From the NCBI GenBank assembly GCA_050245975.1, contig JBFWWW010000061.1:1-18755 (forward strand): a stretch of 18,755 nt of DNA, in the 5' to 3' direction. The notes under the pieces are model-generated. The model ran no database searches, was not told the origin of the DNA, and was given only the letters and a program-made list of their open reading frames with translations. A program made the position numbers and the translations under genes. This DNA is from JBFWWW01 sp050245975 (lineage in GTDB: Bacteria > Pseudomonadota > Alphaproteobacteria > Rhizobiales > Hyphomicrobiaceae). This document shows, piece after piece, positions 1 through 7,389 of the stretch (position 1 is its first letter; the number at the start of each line of letters is the position of its first letter).

Positions 1-1
1 C

Positions 2-46
2 GCCATCCCGGACACGCCAGACGCGCCGGTCAAAATTAGAAAGTGA
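2..46 (+). CDS. Possible 3' end of an upstream gene (partial)
   Basis: The first 46 bases read as an open frame from the window edge (frame 2) to a TGA at 44-46, giving a 14-residue tail AIPDTPDAPVKIRK. The stop lies 14 bp before the accB ATG, as expected for a co-transcribed upstream gene. Codon third positions in this frame are mostly G or C, more so than in frame 1, which also stays open to a TAG at 37-39. The fragment is too short to name. In many proteobacteria such accB-accC pairs follow 5-oxoprolinase/KipA-type carboxyltransferase genes, so that is one candidate, but nothing in these 14 residues proves it. Confidence 0.3.
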   Translation, partial: AIPDTPDAPVKIRK

Positions 47-60
47 GACACGAAGAGACC

Positions 61-540
61 ATGAACCTGACACACAGCGACGTCCAAAGCATCCTGAAGA
101 TCATCGACGCGGCCGAGCACCTCAATGAGATCAAGTTCGTTCACAATGGCTTCGAACTCCATGTCGTCCGGCAAGGCGGTGCGACCATGCTGCAGACGCC
201 AGCCGCGGCGCCCGCCCCGGTGTCGGCAGCTGATGTCAGGCTGTCGACGGCGCCTGCCAAACCTGCAGCGCCGGTAGCGAACGTCGTACCGGAGGGCAGC
301 GTCGCCATTCGCGCGCCGATGCTTGGGACATTTTATCGGGCCTCCGGCCCTGGCGAGAAGCCGTTTGTAGAGATCGGGCAACGGGTTCGTGCCGACGATA
401 CGGTCTGCCTCATCGAGGTGATGAAGCTGTTCAACTCCATTCGAGCCGGCGTGGATGGCACGGTCACAAAAATCCTTGTCGAGAACGGGAGTTTGGTCGA
501 GTTCGACCAGACGCTCGTCGTCGTGACGCCTTCGGCATAG
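61..540 (+). CDS. accB: Biotin carboxyl carrier protein (AccB family)
   Basis: This small protein (159 aa) carries covalently bound biotin, which shuttles carboxyl groups between a biotin carboxylase and a carboxyltransferase in the cytoplasm. The N-terminal 40 residues (SDVQSILKIIDAAEHLNEI) match the AccB N-terminal helix region. A Pro/Ala-rich linker (about residues 45-80) follows, then a lipoyl/biotinyl domain with the biotinylation motif EVMKL, in which Lys122 is the modified residue. I chose the ATG at 61, preceded by GAAGAG at 52-57, over an in-frame GTG at 43, because family members start at MNLTHSDV-like sequence. It is followed 9 bp later by accC, so the two form an operon. No carboxyltransferase gene (accA/accD or other) is in view, so this may be an accessory copy serving a substrate other than acetyl-CoA. 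Confidence 0.9.
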   Translation: MNLTHSDVQSILKIIDAAEHLNEIKFVHNGFELHVVRQGGATMLQTPAAAPAPVSAADVRLSTAPAKPAAPVANVVPEGSVAIRAPMLGTFYRASGPGEKPFVEIGQRVRADDTVCLIEVMKLFNSIRAGVDGTVTKILVENGSLVEFDQTLVVVTPSA

Positions 541-549
541 GTCGCTGAG

Positions 550-1932
550 ATGTCGGCGCCACCTTTCAAACGCGTGCTGGTCGCCAATCGCGGCGAGATC
601 GCGGTTCGCATTATCCGGGCCTGCAAAAGCCTTGGTATCGAGACTGTTGCCGCTGTTTCGGCGGCGGACCGGGACAGCATGGCTGCGCGTATGGCCACGC
701 GCACTATTTGCATCGGGCCACCTGCTGCCAAGGATAGTTATCTTCGAGCGGACACGCTCGTCACCGCCGCTAAAGGGGCGGGATGCGAGGCGGTTCATCC
801 GGGGTACGGATTTCTATCGGAGCGGTCCCAGTTCGCCCGGCTTTGTGAAGAGAACGGCATCGTTTTCATCGGGCCTTCGCCCTCTGCCATCGCGGCCATG
901 GGCGACAAGCTGTCGGCCGTCTCGATCGCTGAAAAGGCCGGCGTTCCGCGCGTTCCAGGCTCTGGACGGCTCAGCAGCGCGGCGGATGCGACCCAATTCG
1001 CCCGCCAGCACGGCTATCCCATTCTGATCAAGGCCAGTGCAGGCGGCGGCGGGCGCGGCATGAGGGTCGTTCGCCATCCCGATGATCTCGCGCGCGAGAT
1101 CGATGCGGCTGCTGCGGAGGCACAGGCTGCGTTCGGCGATCCCTCCCTCTATGCGGAGCGCTTCATCGAGCGGGCTCGGCACATCGAAATTCAGATCCTG
1201 GGAGATAATCACGGAACGGTTGTTCATCTCGGGGAGCGCGATTGCTCGACACAGCGCCGTCACCAAAAGCTGATCGAGGAGGCCCCGTCACCAGTGGTCG
1301 ATGCGCAGCTGCGGGAGGAATTGGCGGGTGCTGCCGTCAGGCTCGGCCGCGCCGTCGGCTATTCCGGAGCGGGGACGGTCGAGTTTGTGTTCGATGAAGA
1401 GTCGCGCGCCTGGTATTTCCTGGAAATGAACACCCGCATCCAGGTCGAGCACCCGGTCACTGAAATGATCACCGGGCGCGACCTTGTCGCCGCGCAGATT
1501 TGCATTGCTGCCGGCCGGCCGCTCTCATTCACGCAGGATGACATCCGATTCGACGGCCACGCGATCGAGTGTCGAATCAATGCCGAGGATGCGATGCGGA
1601 ATTTCGCTCCCGGTCCCGGGCGGCTGGCGACTTGGGTTGCTCCCGTCGGTGCCGGTGTCCGCGTCGACACGCACTGCTATCCGGGCTACTTGGTGCCGCC
1701 CTACTACGACTCCCTTCTCGCGAAGGTGATCGCACACGGCCATACACGCGCCGAAGCGATCGAGCGCATGCGTTCGGCGCTGCAGGCGCTTCGGGTGGAA
1801 GGCGTGCCGACCACGGCACCGTTCCATCTGCAGGTGCTCGGTCACGAGGACTTCAAGAGCGCGGCCGTCACGACGCGATGGGTCGAAACGATCTTCATGC
1901 CGCAGATTGCTGCCAAAGACGCCGCCGAATGA
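550..1932 (+). CDS. accC: Biotin carboxylase (AccC family)
   Basis: The enzyme uses ATP and bicarbonate to carboxylate biotin on the carrier protein. Its 460 aa match the usual AccC length of about 450. The domain order is intact: an N-terminal Rossmann-like domain (KRVLVANRGEIAVRIIRAC), an ATP-grasp domain with the glycine-rich loop KASAGGGGRGMR (about residues 158-169), the ERDCSTQRRHQKLIEEAPSP segment, the catalytic NTRIQVEHPVTEMITG region, and a C-terminal domain with HAIECRINAED and FAPGPG. All motifs look functional. It lies 9 bp downstream of accB, which supports a working AccB-AccC pair. An isolated accBC set next to a BKACE gene resembles accessory biotin carboxylase clusters seen with 5-oxoprolinase/KipI-KipA genes. 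The real carboxylated substrate cannot be told from this window. Confidence 0.93.
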   Translation: MSAPPFKRVLVANRGEIAVRIIRACKSLGIETVAAVSAADRDSMAARMATRTICIGPPAAKDSYLRADTLVTAAKGAGCEAVHPGYGFLSERSQFARLCEENGIVFIGPSPSAIAAMGDKLSAVSIAEKAGVPRVPGSGRLSSAADATQFARQHGYPILIKASAGGGGRGMRVVRHPDDLAREIDAAAAEAQAAFGDPSLYAERFIERARHIEIQILGDNHGTVVHLGERDCSTQRRHQKLIEEAPSPVVDAQLREELAGAAVRLGRAVGYSGAGTVEFVFDEESRAWYFLEMNTRIQVEHPVTEMITGRDLVAAQICIAAGRPLSFTQDDIRFDGHAIECRINAEDAMRNFAPGPGRLATWVAPVGAGVRVDTHCYPGYLVPPYYDSLLAKVIAHGHTRAEAIERMRSALQALRVEGVPTTAPFHLQVLGHEDFKSAAVTTRWVETIFMPQIAAKDAAE

Positions 1933-2014
1933 CGGTTGGTGCTCAACGCAACTGGGAATATGTGGCATCACCCATCCGATTTCCGGGCGGAGGCCCAAGA
2001 CACAAGGACTGACA

Positions 2015-2893
2015 ATGAAGCCGACGATTCTGACATGCGCCATTACCGGCACGTTTCCAACGCGCGCGCACAATCCGGCGCTGCCGGTCACGCCTGAAGA
2101 AATCGCTGGCGCCTGTATCGGCGCCGCCAAGGCGGGCGCTGCCATCTGCCATATCCATGTGCGGGAGCCGAGTACCGGCCTGCCGAGCATGAAGCTCGAA
2201 TACTACCGCGAGGTCGTGAAGCGGTTGCGCGCCAGCGACACCGACCTGATCATCAATCTCACGACCGGCCCGGGAGGAAGGTTCATTCCCAGCGACGACG
2301 AGCCGGCGAAGGCTGCACCTGGCACGTTGCTGACGACGCCCGAGATCCGCACGGAACACGTCGTCGAGCTGAAACCGGAAATCTGCACACTCGATCTCAA
2401 TACGATGTGGTTCGGCGGCGGCGCTGTGATCAACTCACCGCGGAACCTCAAGCTGATGGCAGAGCGCATCTATGCTGCGGGCATCAAGCCGGAGCTCGAA
2501 GTGTTCGATACCGGCGACATAGTGCTGGCAAATGACCTTGTCGCGGATGGCACGCTCAAGCTCCCTGCGCTTTTCCAGATCGTCACGGGGATCAAGTACG
2601 GCATGCCATCGACGCCCGATATGATGCGCCTGGCAAAGTCATTGCTACCGAAAGATTGCGAGTGGGCGGCATTCGGTCCGGGACGTCACGCCTACACGAT
2701 GCTCGCGCAGGCTTTCACGCTCGGCGGCCATTGCCGCATCGGCATGGAAGACACGGTTCATCTTGCGAAGGGAGTGCCCGCTCCCAGCAACGCTGCCCTG
2801 GTGGAGAAGGCCGTTCGGATCATTCAGGAGCTGGGCGGCAAGATCGCGACGGTCGCGGAAGCCCGGGCCATGCTCAATCTATCCAAGCGCTGA
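2015..2893 (+). CDS. Beta-keto acid cleavage enzyme (BKACE, DUF849)
   Basis: Members of this family condense a beta-keto acid with acetyl-CoA, giving acetoacetate and a CoA ester; the founding member Kce acts on 3-keto-5-aminohexanoate in lysine fermentation. The protein (292 aa) has the usual family length of about 275-300 and a TIM-barrel pattern. The start ITGTFPTRAHNPALPVTPEEIA and the metal-binding motif HIHVREP (His46 and His48, the positions of the zinc ligands in Kce) are diagnostic; INLTTGPGG and GMEDTV are further family blocks. I chose the ATG at 2015 because AAGGA lies 6 bp upstream (2004-2008) and homologues begin at MKPTILTCAITG; the frame stays open back to 1907 without family-like sequence. 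It lies 82 bp after accC, perhaps in the same transcript. The actual keto-acid substrate is not predictable from sequence alone. Confidence 0.88.
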   Translation: MKPTILTCAITGTFPTRAHNPALPVTPEEIAGACIGAAKAGAAICHIHVREPSTGLPSMKLEYYREVVKRLRASDTDLIINLTTGPGGRFIPSDDEPAKAAPGTLLTTPEIRTEHVVELKPEICTLDLNTMWFGGGAVINSPRNLKLMAERIYAAGIKPELEVFDTGDIVLANDLVADGTLKLPALFQIVTGIKYGMPSTPDMMRLAKSLLPKDCEWAAFGPGRHAYTMLAQAFTLGGHCRIGMEDTVHLAKGVPAPSNAALVEKAVRIIQELGGKIATVAEARAMLNLSKR

Positions 2894-3069
2894 CAGACTT
2901 GCGCAATAGCCGATGGGATATCGCGCCAGTTTTCGCCCCGCATCAGGTATGACGTGGCCATTCGTGCTCGGCTCGTATGACGACACGATGAATATGTAGT
3001 ATCACTGAGTAATTTCATATACTTAAGCGACTAAGCGCGTTGCCCGCAATGTTGATTGTGGGGACGCCA

Positions 3070-3098
3070 TTGCTGAGTCTCGCCCTTCGATATATATC
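3070..3098 (+). promoter_or_regulatory. Putative modABC promoter
   Basis: A sigma-70-like arrangement, TTGCTG (3070-3075), a 17-bp spacer and TATATC (3093-3098), lies just upstream of modA and ends inside the ModE-type operator. It sits at the end of a locally AT-rich stretch (about 2990-3110) in otherwise GC-rich DNA. A repressor bound to the operator would block this -10 element. The hexamers are only moderate matches, so the exact promoter is inference. Confidence 0.4.
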
Positions 3099-3111
3099 GT
3101 CAAATATAGCG
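3088..3111 (+). promoter_or_regulatory. Putative ModE operator (Mo-box) before modA
   Basis: An inverted repeat CGATATAT (3088-3095), an 8-bp spacer and ATATAGCG (3104-3111) matches the pattern CGnTATAT-N8-ATAnnnCG of the Escherichia coli modA ModE site in half-site sequence and spacing, as I recall that site. It ends 14 bp before the modA start codon and overlaps the inferred -10 box, the expected place for molybdate-dependent repression. A modE-type regulator gene is encoded at 5780-6211, which strengthens the call. This is a pattern match and is not shown experimentally. Confidence 0.75.
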
Positions 3112-3125
3112 CAAGCGAGGTCCCG

Positions 3126-3923
3126 ATGAAGAATGTAGCGATGTTTGTTGCTGGGGTATTTGCCGGAGCACTCCTCGTGGCAAGTCCCTGGGCGGCGACA
3201 CCCGCCGTGGCTCAAGGCGACGATGTGGTGGTTTTTGCCGCAGCCAGCATGAAGAACGCACTCGATAACGCTGCCGCGAGTTGGCAGAAGGAGAGCGGCA
3301 AGACTGTAAAGATTTCCTACGCAGGGAGTTCGGCGCTGGCAAAGCAGATTGAGCAGGGCGCCCCTGCGCAGATTTTCATATCGGCGGACCTGGATTGGAT
3401 GGACTATCTGGCCAAGAAGGATTTGATCCGGCCCGACACCCGATCCAACCTCCTCGGCAATAGCATTGTTCTTGTTACTCCCAAGGACAAGGCGGCGAAG
3501 ATCGAGCTGAAAGAAGGCGTCAAGCTCGGTCCGATTTTGGGCGATGGCCGGCTGGCAATGGCCAATACGGCATCCGTGCCCGCGGGCAAGTATGGAAAGG
3601 CGGCACTGGAAAAGCTTGGCATCTGGAATGACGTTGCAGGGAAGGTAGCGCAAGCTGACAATGTTCGTGCCGCGCTGCTCCTGGTATCTCGTGGCGAGGC
3701 CGCGGCTGGTATCGTCTACAAGACAGATGCCGCTGCCGATGCGAATGTGACCATAGCAGGCACGTTTCCGGATTCGACCCATCCCCCGATCATCTATCCG
3801 GTTGCGCTGGTCAAGGGACAGAACAGTGCCGACGCCAAGGCTTTCCTCGACTTCATCAAATCAGCAAAGGCGAAGGGCTTTTTCGAAGAGCAGGGGTTCA
3901 CTGTTCTGGGCGGCCAGTCCTAG
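3126..3923 (+). CDS. modA: Molybdate ABC transporter, periplasmic binding protein
   Basis: This is the periplasmic molybdate/tungstate receptor that delivers oxyanion to the ModBC importer. The 265-aa product has a signal peptide (charged start, hydrophobic residues 5-20) with likely cleavage after AVA (residues 27-29). The mature part opens with VVVFAAASMKNAL and contains YAGSSALAKQIEQGAPAQIF and SADLDWMDYL, all classic ModA blocks; Ser41 and Ser69 are the likely oxyanion-binding serines. ADNVRAALLLVSRGEAAAGIVY near the C-terminal third is also typical. GAGG at 3117-3120 is a good ribosome binding site for the ATG at 3126. It is first gene of modABC, directly downstream of a ModE-type operator, so it is probably repressed when molybdate is plentiful. 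A sulfate or tungstate specificity is less likely given ModBC and ModE beside it. Confidence 0.93.
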   Translation: MKNVAMFVAGVFAGALLVASPWAATPAVAQGDDVVVFAAASMKNALDNAAASWQKESGKTVKISYAGSSALAKQIEQGAPAQIFISADLDWMDYLAKKDLIRPDTRSNLLGNSIVLVTPKDKAAKIELKEGVKLGPILGDGRLAMANTASVPAGKYGKAALEKLGIWNDVAGKVAQADNVRAALLLVSRGEAAAGIVYKTDAAADANVTIAGTFPDSTHPPIIYPVALVKGQNSADAKAFLDFIKSAKAKGFFEEQGFTVLGGQS

Positions 3924-3956
3924 CTTATTCTGCGATATGGTCTCGCCGGTGACGCG

Positions 3957-4658
3957 ATGGATTGGCTGACGCTGAGTGCCGAGGAATGGACGGCGGTGCA
4001 TGTCAGCCTGAAGGTGGCGGCCGTTGCGACGGTCGTCAGCCTTCCCTTCGGTGTGATGGTCGCACTCCTGCTGGCGCGTACCAGGTTCTGGGGGCAATCC
4101 CTGGTCAATGGCATCGTCCTGCTGCCGCTGATCCTTCCCCCCGTTGTCACAGGCTATCTGCTGCTCATTCTGTTTGGTCGCAAAGGCCCGATCGGCGCGT
4201 TTCTCGCCGAGCACTTTGGTCTTGTGTTCTCGTTCCGGTGGACGGGGGCGGCGCTGGCCTGCGGCATCATGGGCTTTCCGTTGCTGGTTCGGGCGATCCG
4301 GCTTTCCATCGAAGCGATCGACACACGGCTTGAGCAGGCGGCAAGCACCCTCGGTGCGAGCAGGATGTGGGTTTTCCTTACCGTGACGCTGCCGCTTGCG
4401 GCGCCCGGTCTCCTTGCCGGCATGATCCTCAGTTTTGCAAAGGCAATGGGCGAATTTGGTGCGACGATCACATTCGTCTCGAATATTCCGGGCGAAACCC
4501 AGACATTGCCGTCAGCGATCTATACCTTCACCCAGGTCCCCGGCGGGGATCTTGGCGCATTGCGGCTGACCGTGGTTTCGGTCTGCATCTCGGTTCTGGC
4601 ATTGATCGGTTCGGAAGTTCTCGCCCGCAGGATCAATCGGCAGCTTGATCCAGCATGA
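3957..4658 (+). CDS. modB: Molybdate ABC transporter permease
   Basis: This is the membrane channel of the molybdate importer. The 233-aa protein matches the usual ModB length of about 225-235 and shows about five hydrophobic segments (roughly residues 16-40, 49-73, 94-112, 142-162 and 204-224). The cytoplasmic EAA loop, which docks onto the ATPase, is visible as EAIDTRLEQAASTLGAS followed by FLTVTLPLAAPGLLAG. The segment AMGEFGATITFVSNIPGETQTL is a strong ModB signature. The gene starts 33 bp after modA, and its TGA overlaps the modC ATG in an ATGA, indicating translational coupling. Confidence 0.93.
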   Translation: MDWLTLSAEEWTAVHVSLKVAAVATVVSLPFGVMVALLLARTRFWGQSLVNGIVLLPLILPPVVTGYLLLILFGRKGPIGAFLAEHFGLVFSFRWTGAALACGIMGFPLLVRAIRLSIEAIDTRLEQAASTLGASRMWVFLTVTLPLAAPGLLAGMILSFAKAMGEFGATITFVSNIPGETQTLPSAIYTFTQVPGGDLGALRLTVVSVCISVLALIGSEVLARRINRQLDPA

Positions 4659-5770
4659 CGCTTGCGGTCGACATTCGCCACCGTCTGGGAAACTTTGCCC
4701 TCGACACACGCTTTACGACAGGACCGGGACTCACCGCGCTCTTCGGGCGCTCGGGATCGGGCAAGACTTCCGTTGTCAACGCCATAGCCGGACTGTTGGC
4801 GCCAGCCCAGGGACTGATCCAGGTTGACGACACGGTGCTCATCGATACGTCGAGGAACGTGTTTGTTCCCCCGCATCGCCGGCGGGTCGGCTACGTTTTT
4901 CAGGAAGCGAGATTGTTTCCGCACATCTCGGTCCGCCAGAATCTCCTCTATGGCCATTGGTTCCTGCCGCGCTCGGAGCGCACCGCAAACCTCGGTGAGG
5001 TGGTCGATCTCCTGGGGATCGAACGGGTTCTCGATCGCAAGCCAGGGCGTCTTTCCGGTGGCGAGAAGCAGCGTGTTGCCCTCGGCCGCGCGCTGCTTGC
5101 CAATCCGCGCTTGCTTCTTATGGATGAGCCGCTGGCAGCGCTGGACGAAGGGCGCAAGGCCGAGATCATTACATACATCGAGCGGCTGCGTGACCATAGC
5201 AGGGTGCCCATCGTCTATGTCAGCCATTCGCCGGCGGAGGTCGTCCGGCTGGCATCGACCATCGTCGTGCTCGATGAGGGACGGGTGGCCGCTGCCGGGC
5301 CCACGGCTGAAATCATGGGACGTGTTGACCTCTTCCCTCTGATCGGAAGAGAGGAGGCTGGTGCGGTTATCGATGTCGAGGTGGCCCGCCACGATACGAG
5401 GTTCGGCCTGACCGAATTGCGGTCGGCGGCCGGCTTGTGGAGGGTCCCGCGTCTCGACGCCTCCGTGGGCGAGAAGGTTCGTTTGCGTGTGCGTTCACGC
5501 GACGTCATGCTCTCGCTTTCGGCGCCGGAAAACGTCAGTGCGCTCAATGTCCATGCCGGTGTTATCGCCGATATTTCGTCCAGCGATGGTGCCACCGCCG
5601 AAGTCCGGATCGACTGCAATGGCGAGATACTGCTGGCGCGGTTGACGCGCTATTCGATCGAGCGCCTCAATCTTGCACCGGGCACCAACGTGTATGCGCT
5701 CATCAAAACCGTAGCCCTCGACCGCCGATCCGAGGACGGACCTTTCGCAGCAGTGACAGCTGATGCATGA
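4655..5770 (+). CDS. modC: Molybdate ABC transporter ATP-binding protein
   Basis: This is the ATPase that drives molybdate import, working on the cytoplasmic face of ModB. In 371 aa it has Walker A GRSGSGKT (31-38), Q-loop Gln83, the ABC signature LSGGEKQ (133-139), Walker B LLLMDEP (153-159) and the switch His191. After the ATPase comes a linker and a C-terminal TOBE/Mop-type domain (about residues 290-355, beginning near SALNVHAGVIADISS), the oxyanion-sensing domain typical of ModC. The start overlaps the modB stop by 4 bp. Only 9 bp separate its stop from the stop of the convergent modE, so any transcription terminator must lie inside the opposing coding sequence. All catalytic motifs are intact. 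Confidence 0.94.
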   Translation: MTLAVDIRHRLGNFALDTRFTTGPGLTALFGRSGSGKTSVVNAIAGLLAPAQGLIQVDDTVLIDTSRNVFVPPHRRRVGYVFQEARLFPHISVRQNLLYGHWFLPRSERTANLGEVVDLLGIERVLDRKPGRLSGGEKQRVALGRALLANPRLLLMDEPLAALDEGRKAEIITYIERLRDHSRVPIVYVSHSPAEVVRLASTIVVLDEGRVAAAGPTAEIMGRVDLFPLIGREEAGAVIDVEVARHDTRFGLTELRSAAGLWRVPRLDASVGEKVRLRVRSRDVMLSLSAPENVSALNVHAGVIADISSSDGATAEVRIDCNGEILLARLTRYSIERLNLAPGTNVYALIKTVALDRRSEDGPFAAVTADA

Positions 5771-5779
5771 GGCGCTGGA

Positions 5780-6211
5780 TCAGCCGCGCGTACGGGTGCC
5801 CGCTGCCGGTTTGTCGGGCAGCGCCGACTTGAGAGCACGCAGATCCGCCGCGGCTGCGGATGCCGCAGCGCCTTCAATGGCGCGATAGCGGGCGACGACG
5901 TCGCGCCCGAGAGGCGTCAGCCGCGCGCTTCCGCCGCCCGTGCCGCCCATCTGCTTGTCCACAAGCGGCGACCGGAAAATCTTGTTCACCTCGTCCACCA
6001 GCATCCAGGCCCGTCGATAGGACATGCCCATCTCCTTGCCGGCAGCGGAGATGGAACCGTGCTTGGAGATCAACTCCAGCAACGCGATCTTCCCGGGCCC
6101 CAAGTAGCCGAAGGGTCCGAAGTCGACCCGAAGCGTCAATACAGCGCGCCGCTCCGGTGGCGTCGAAATCCCGCTTGCTTGCGATGAAGAGTGAGGGCGC
6201 GTGCGTGGCAT
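5780..6211 (-). CDS. modE: ModE-type molybdate regulator, DNA-binding domain only
   Basis: This is a winged-helix regulator of molybdate transport. The 143-aa protein has the ModE N-terminal domain at about residues 23-110: LGPGKIALLELISKHGSIS leads into the helix-turn-helix AAGKEMGMSYRRAWMLVDEV, and the Gly-rich GGTGGGSARLTPLG forms the wing. E. coli ModE has about 262 aa and carries two C-terminal molybdate-binding Mop repeats; here the chain ends after an Ala-rich helix, with no Mop domain. Such one-domain ModE forms are common in alphaproteobacteria, so this need not be a truncation. How it senses molybdate is unclear. The ATG at 6211 has only a weak ribosome binding site. It lies 58 bp downstream of the molybdopterin-binding gene on the same strand and converges on modC. 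The likely target is the operator before modA. Confidence 0.88.
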   Translation of the reverse strand: MPRTRPHSSSQASGISTPPERRAVLTLRVDFGPFGYLGPGKIALLELISKHGSISAAGKEMGMSYRRAWMLVDEVNKIFRSPLVDKQMGGTGGGSARLTPLGRDVVARYRAIEGAAASAAAADLRALKSALPDKPAAGTRTRG

Positions 6212-6269
6212 GGGAGCTCATTGAAATAGTAATTCGGCAGCCTAATCACAGCGGCGCTTCGCTGCGCGG

Positions 6270-7298
6270 TCAACTACTTGGGGGAGGTTTGTCTTGTCTG
6301 GCGCGCGGCTGGGGACGCGTCGAGATTTCCATCAGCAACCCGCCAACCGCCATTTCGACAAACTCCCGATGCGTGACCGTGCGGCCGGCAAGGCAGCGCT
6401 CCAGAACCCAGTCGAAGCCGTTGACTTTGAGGGAGCTGGCGCAACTCGGGACACCGATGACGGTCGCATCGTCCATGCGACCGTAAAGCAGGAGGTTGCC
6501 GGGATCGACAGGCATGCCCAGGTGAACCACATCTCCGCCGGCGGCTGTTACGGCCGCGGGTATGACATCCCCGCGATCGACGATAGCCGAAGCGCCGAAA
6601 ACAAGCAGAGGGTCGAGTTTCAGTGCGGCGAGCCGCACCAGCGCTGCTTCGACCTCCTGGGTGTCGTGCCTGACTGTCTCAACACGGACAACTTCGCTGC
6701 CGAGTTCCGCCACTCGCTGGGCAACGGCCGAGGACTTTTTTGCGAGCATCCCCTCCTTCTCAGAGCCCGTGCGCGTGAGCAAAAGGCCTGCTTGGTGAGT
6801 CCGGAACGGTTCAACCGCGATGGCGCCACCGTTGCCACGCAGGCGGCGTTCGGCCTCGGCAACGACGGCCTCCGGTAAAGCGAACGGGATGATCTTGACC
6901 GTTGCAACCATCTGTCCGCGTGTGACGCGCGCGAAGGGTGACAGCGTGGCAATGGTCAGGCCTTCATCGATGCCGTTGGCAGCGATGATTGCTTCCCGCT
7001 CGATGATCGCCAGACCGTTCGCGACCGAGAAAACGTTGGAGCGCCCGGTCGACGATTTGCCGAGCACGGTGCCGGAACCGGCAACGACGGCGGCAATCCG
7101 CGCTGCGGCCTCGTCCTCCGGAACGTCACCGGGTTCGAGGCGCGCGACCATCAGAGATGTCACGCCCGAACCGGCCAGCGCCGCGATGGTTTCTTCGGTC
7201 AGCCGTGAGCCCTTGCGGACGGTCTGGCCGCCCACACGCACGGTGTGTGCGAGAATGGCTCCGCCAGCCTCCGAAGTCTCGACCGTACCGAATTTCAC
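6270..7298 (-). CDS. Molybdopterin-binding protein (MoeA/MogA-like domain)
   Basis: This is a cytoplasmic molybdenum-cofactor-handling protein of 342 aa. Residues 1-20 (KFGTVETSEAGGAILAHTVR) and the following MoeA-like region are typical of a rhizobial molybdopterin-binding family; the second half carries a MoCF-type fold with GASAIVDRGDVIPAA and the MPVDPGN motif plus GVPSCASS. In many relatives this part is fused to a MobA/MocA-like nucleotidyltransferase of about 190 aa; here it ends instead with a short proline-rich tail (QDKPPPSS). I chose GTG at 7298 because GAGG lies 5 bp upstream and homologues begin at KFG; an upstream in-frame GTG at 7331 would add 11 residues of poor match. It precedes modE by 58 bp, probably in one operon. 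A role in Moco insertion or transfer is inferred from family and context. Confidence 0.75.
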   Translation of the reverse strand: MKFGTVETSEAGGAILAHTVRVGGQTVRKGSRLTEETIAALAGSGVTSLMVARLEPGDVPEDEAAARIAAVVAGSGTVLGKSSTGRSNVFSVANGLAIIEREAIIAANGIDEGLTIATLSPFARVTRGQMVATVKIIPFALPEAVVAEAERRLRGNGGAIAVEPFRTHQAGLLLTRTGSEKEGMLAKKSSAVAQRVAELGSEVVRVETVRHDTQEVEAALVRLAALKLDPLLVFGASAIVDRGDVIPAAVTAAGGDVVHLGMPVDPGNLLLYGRMDDATVIGVPSCASSLKVNGFDWVLERCLAGRTVTHREFVEMAVGGLLMEISTRPQPRARQDKPPPSS

Positions 7299-7389
7299 CA
7301 GCGCCTCTGCGTTGCTGCTGACGGCGTTCACCAGCCGACAGCTTATCCTAAAGCGTAGATTGGCGTTGGCTGCCGGTCAAAACAGGTTG

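Noticed and set aside
2894..3087. Moco riboswitch or a small gene in the gap before modA; also a direct repeat GTATGACG at 2947-2954 and 2975-2982.
   Set aside because: No Moco RNA-like stem arrangement or convincing short ORF with a ribosome binding site is visible; the 8-bp repeat is too short to interpret on its own.
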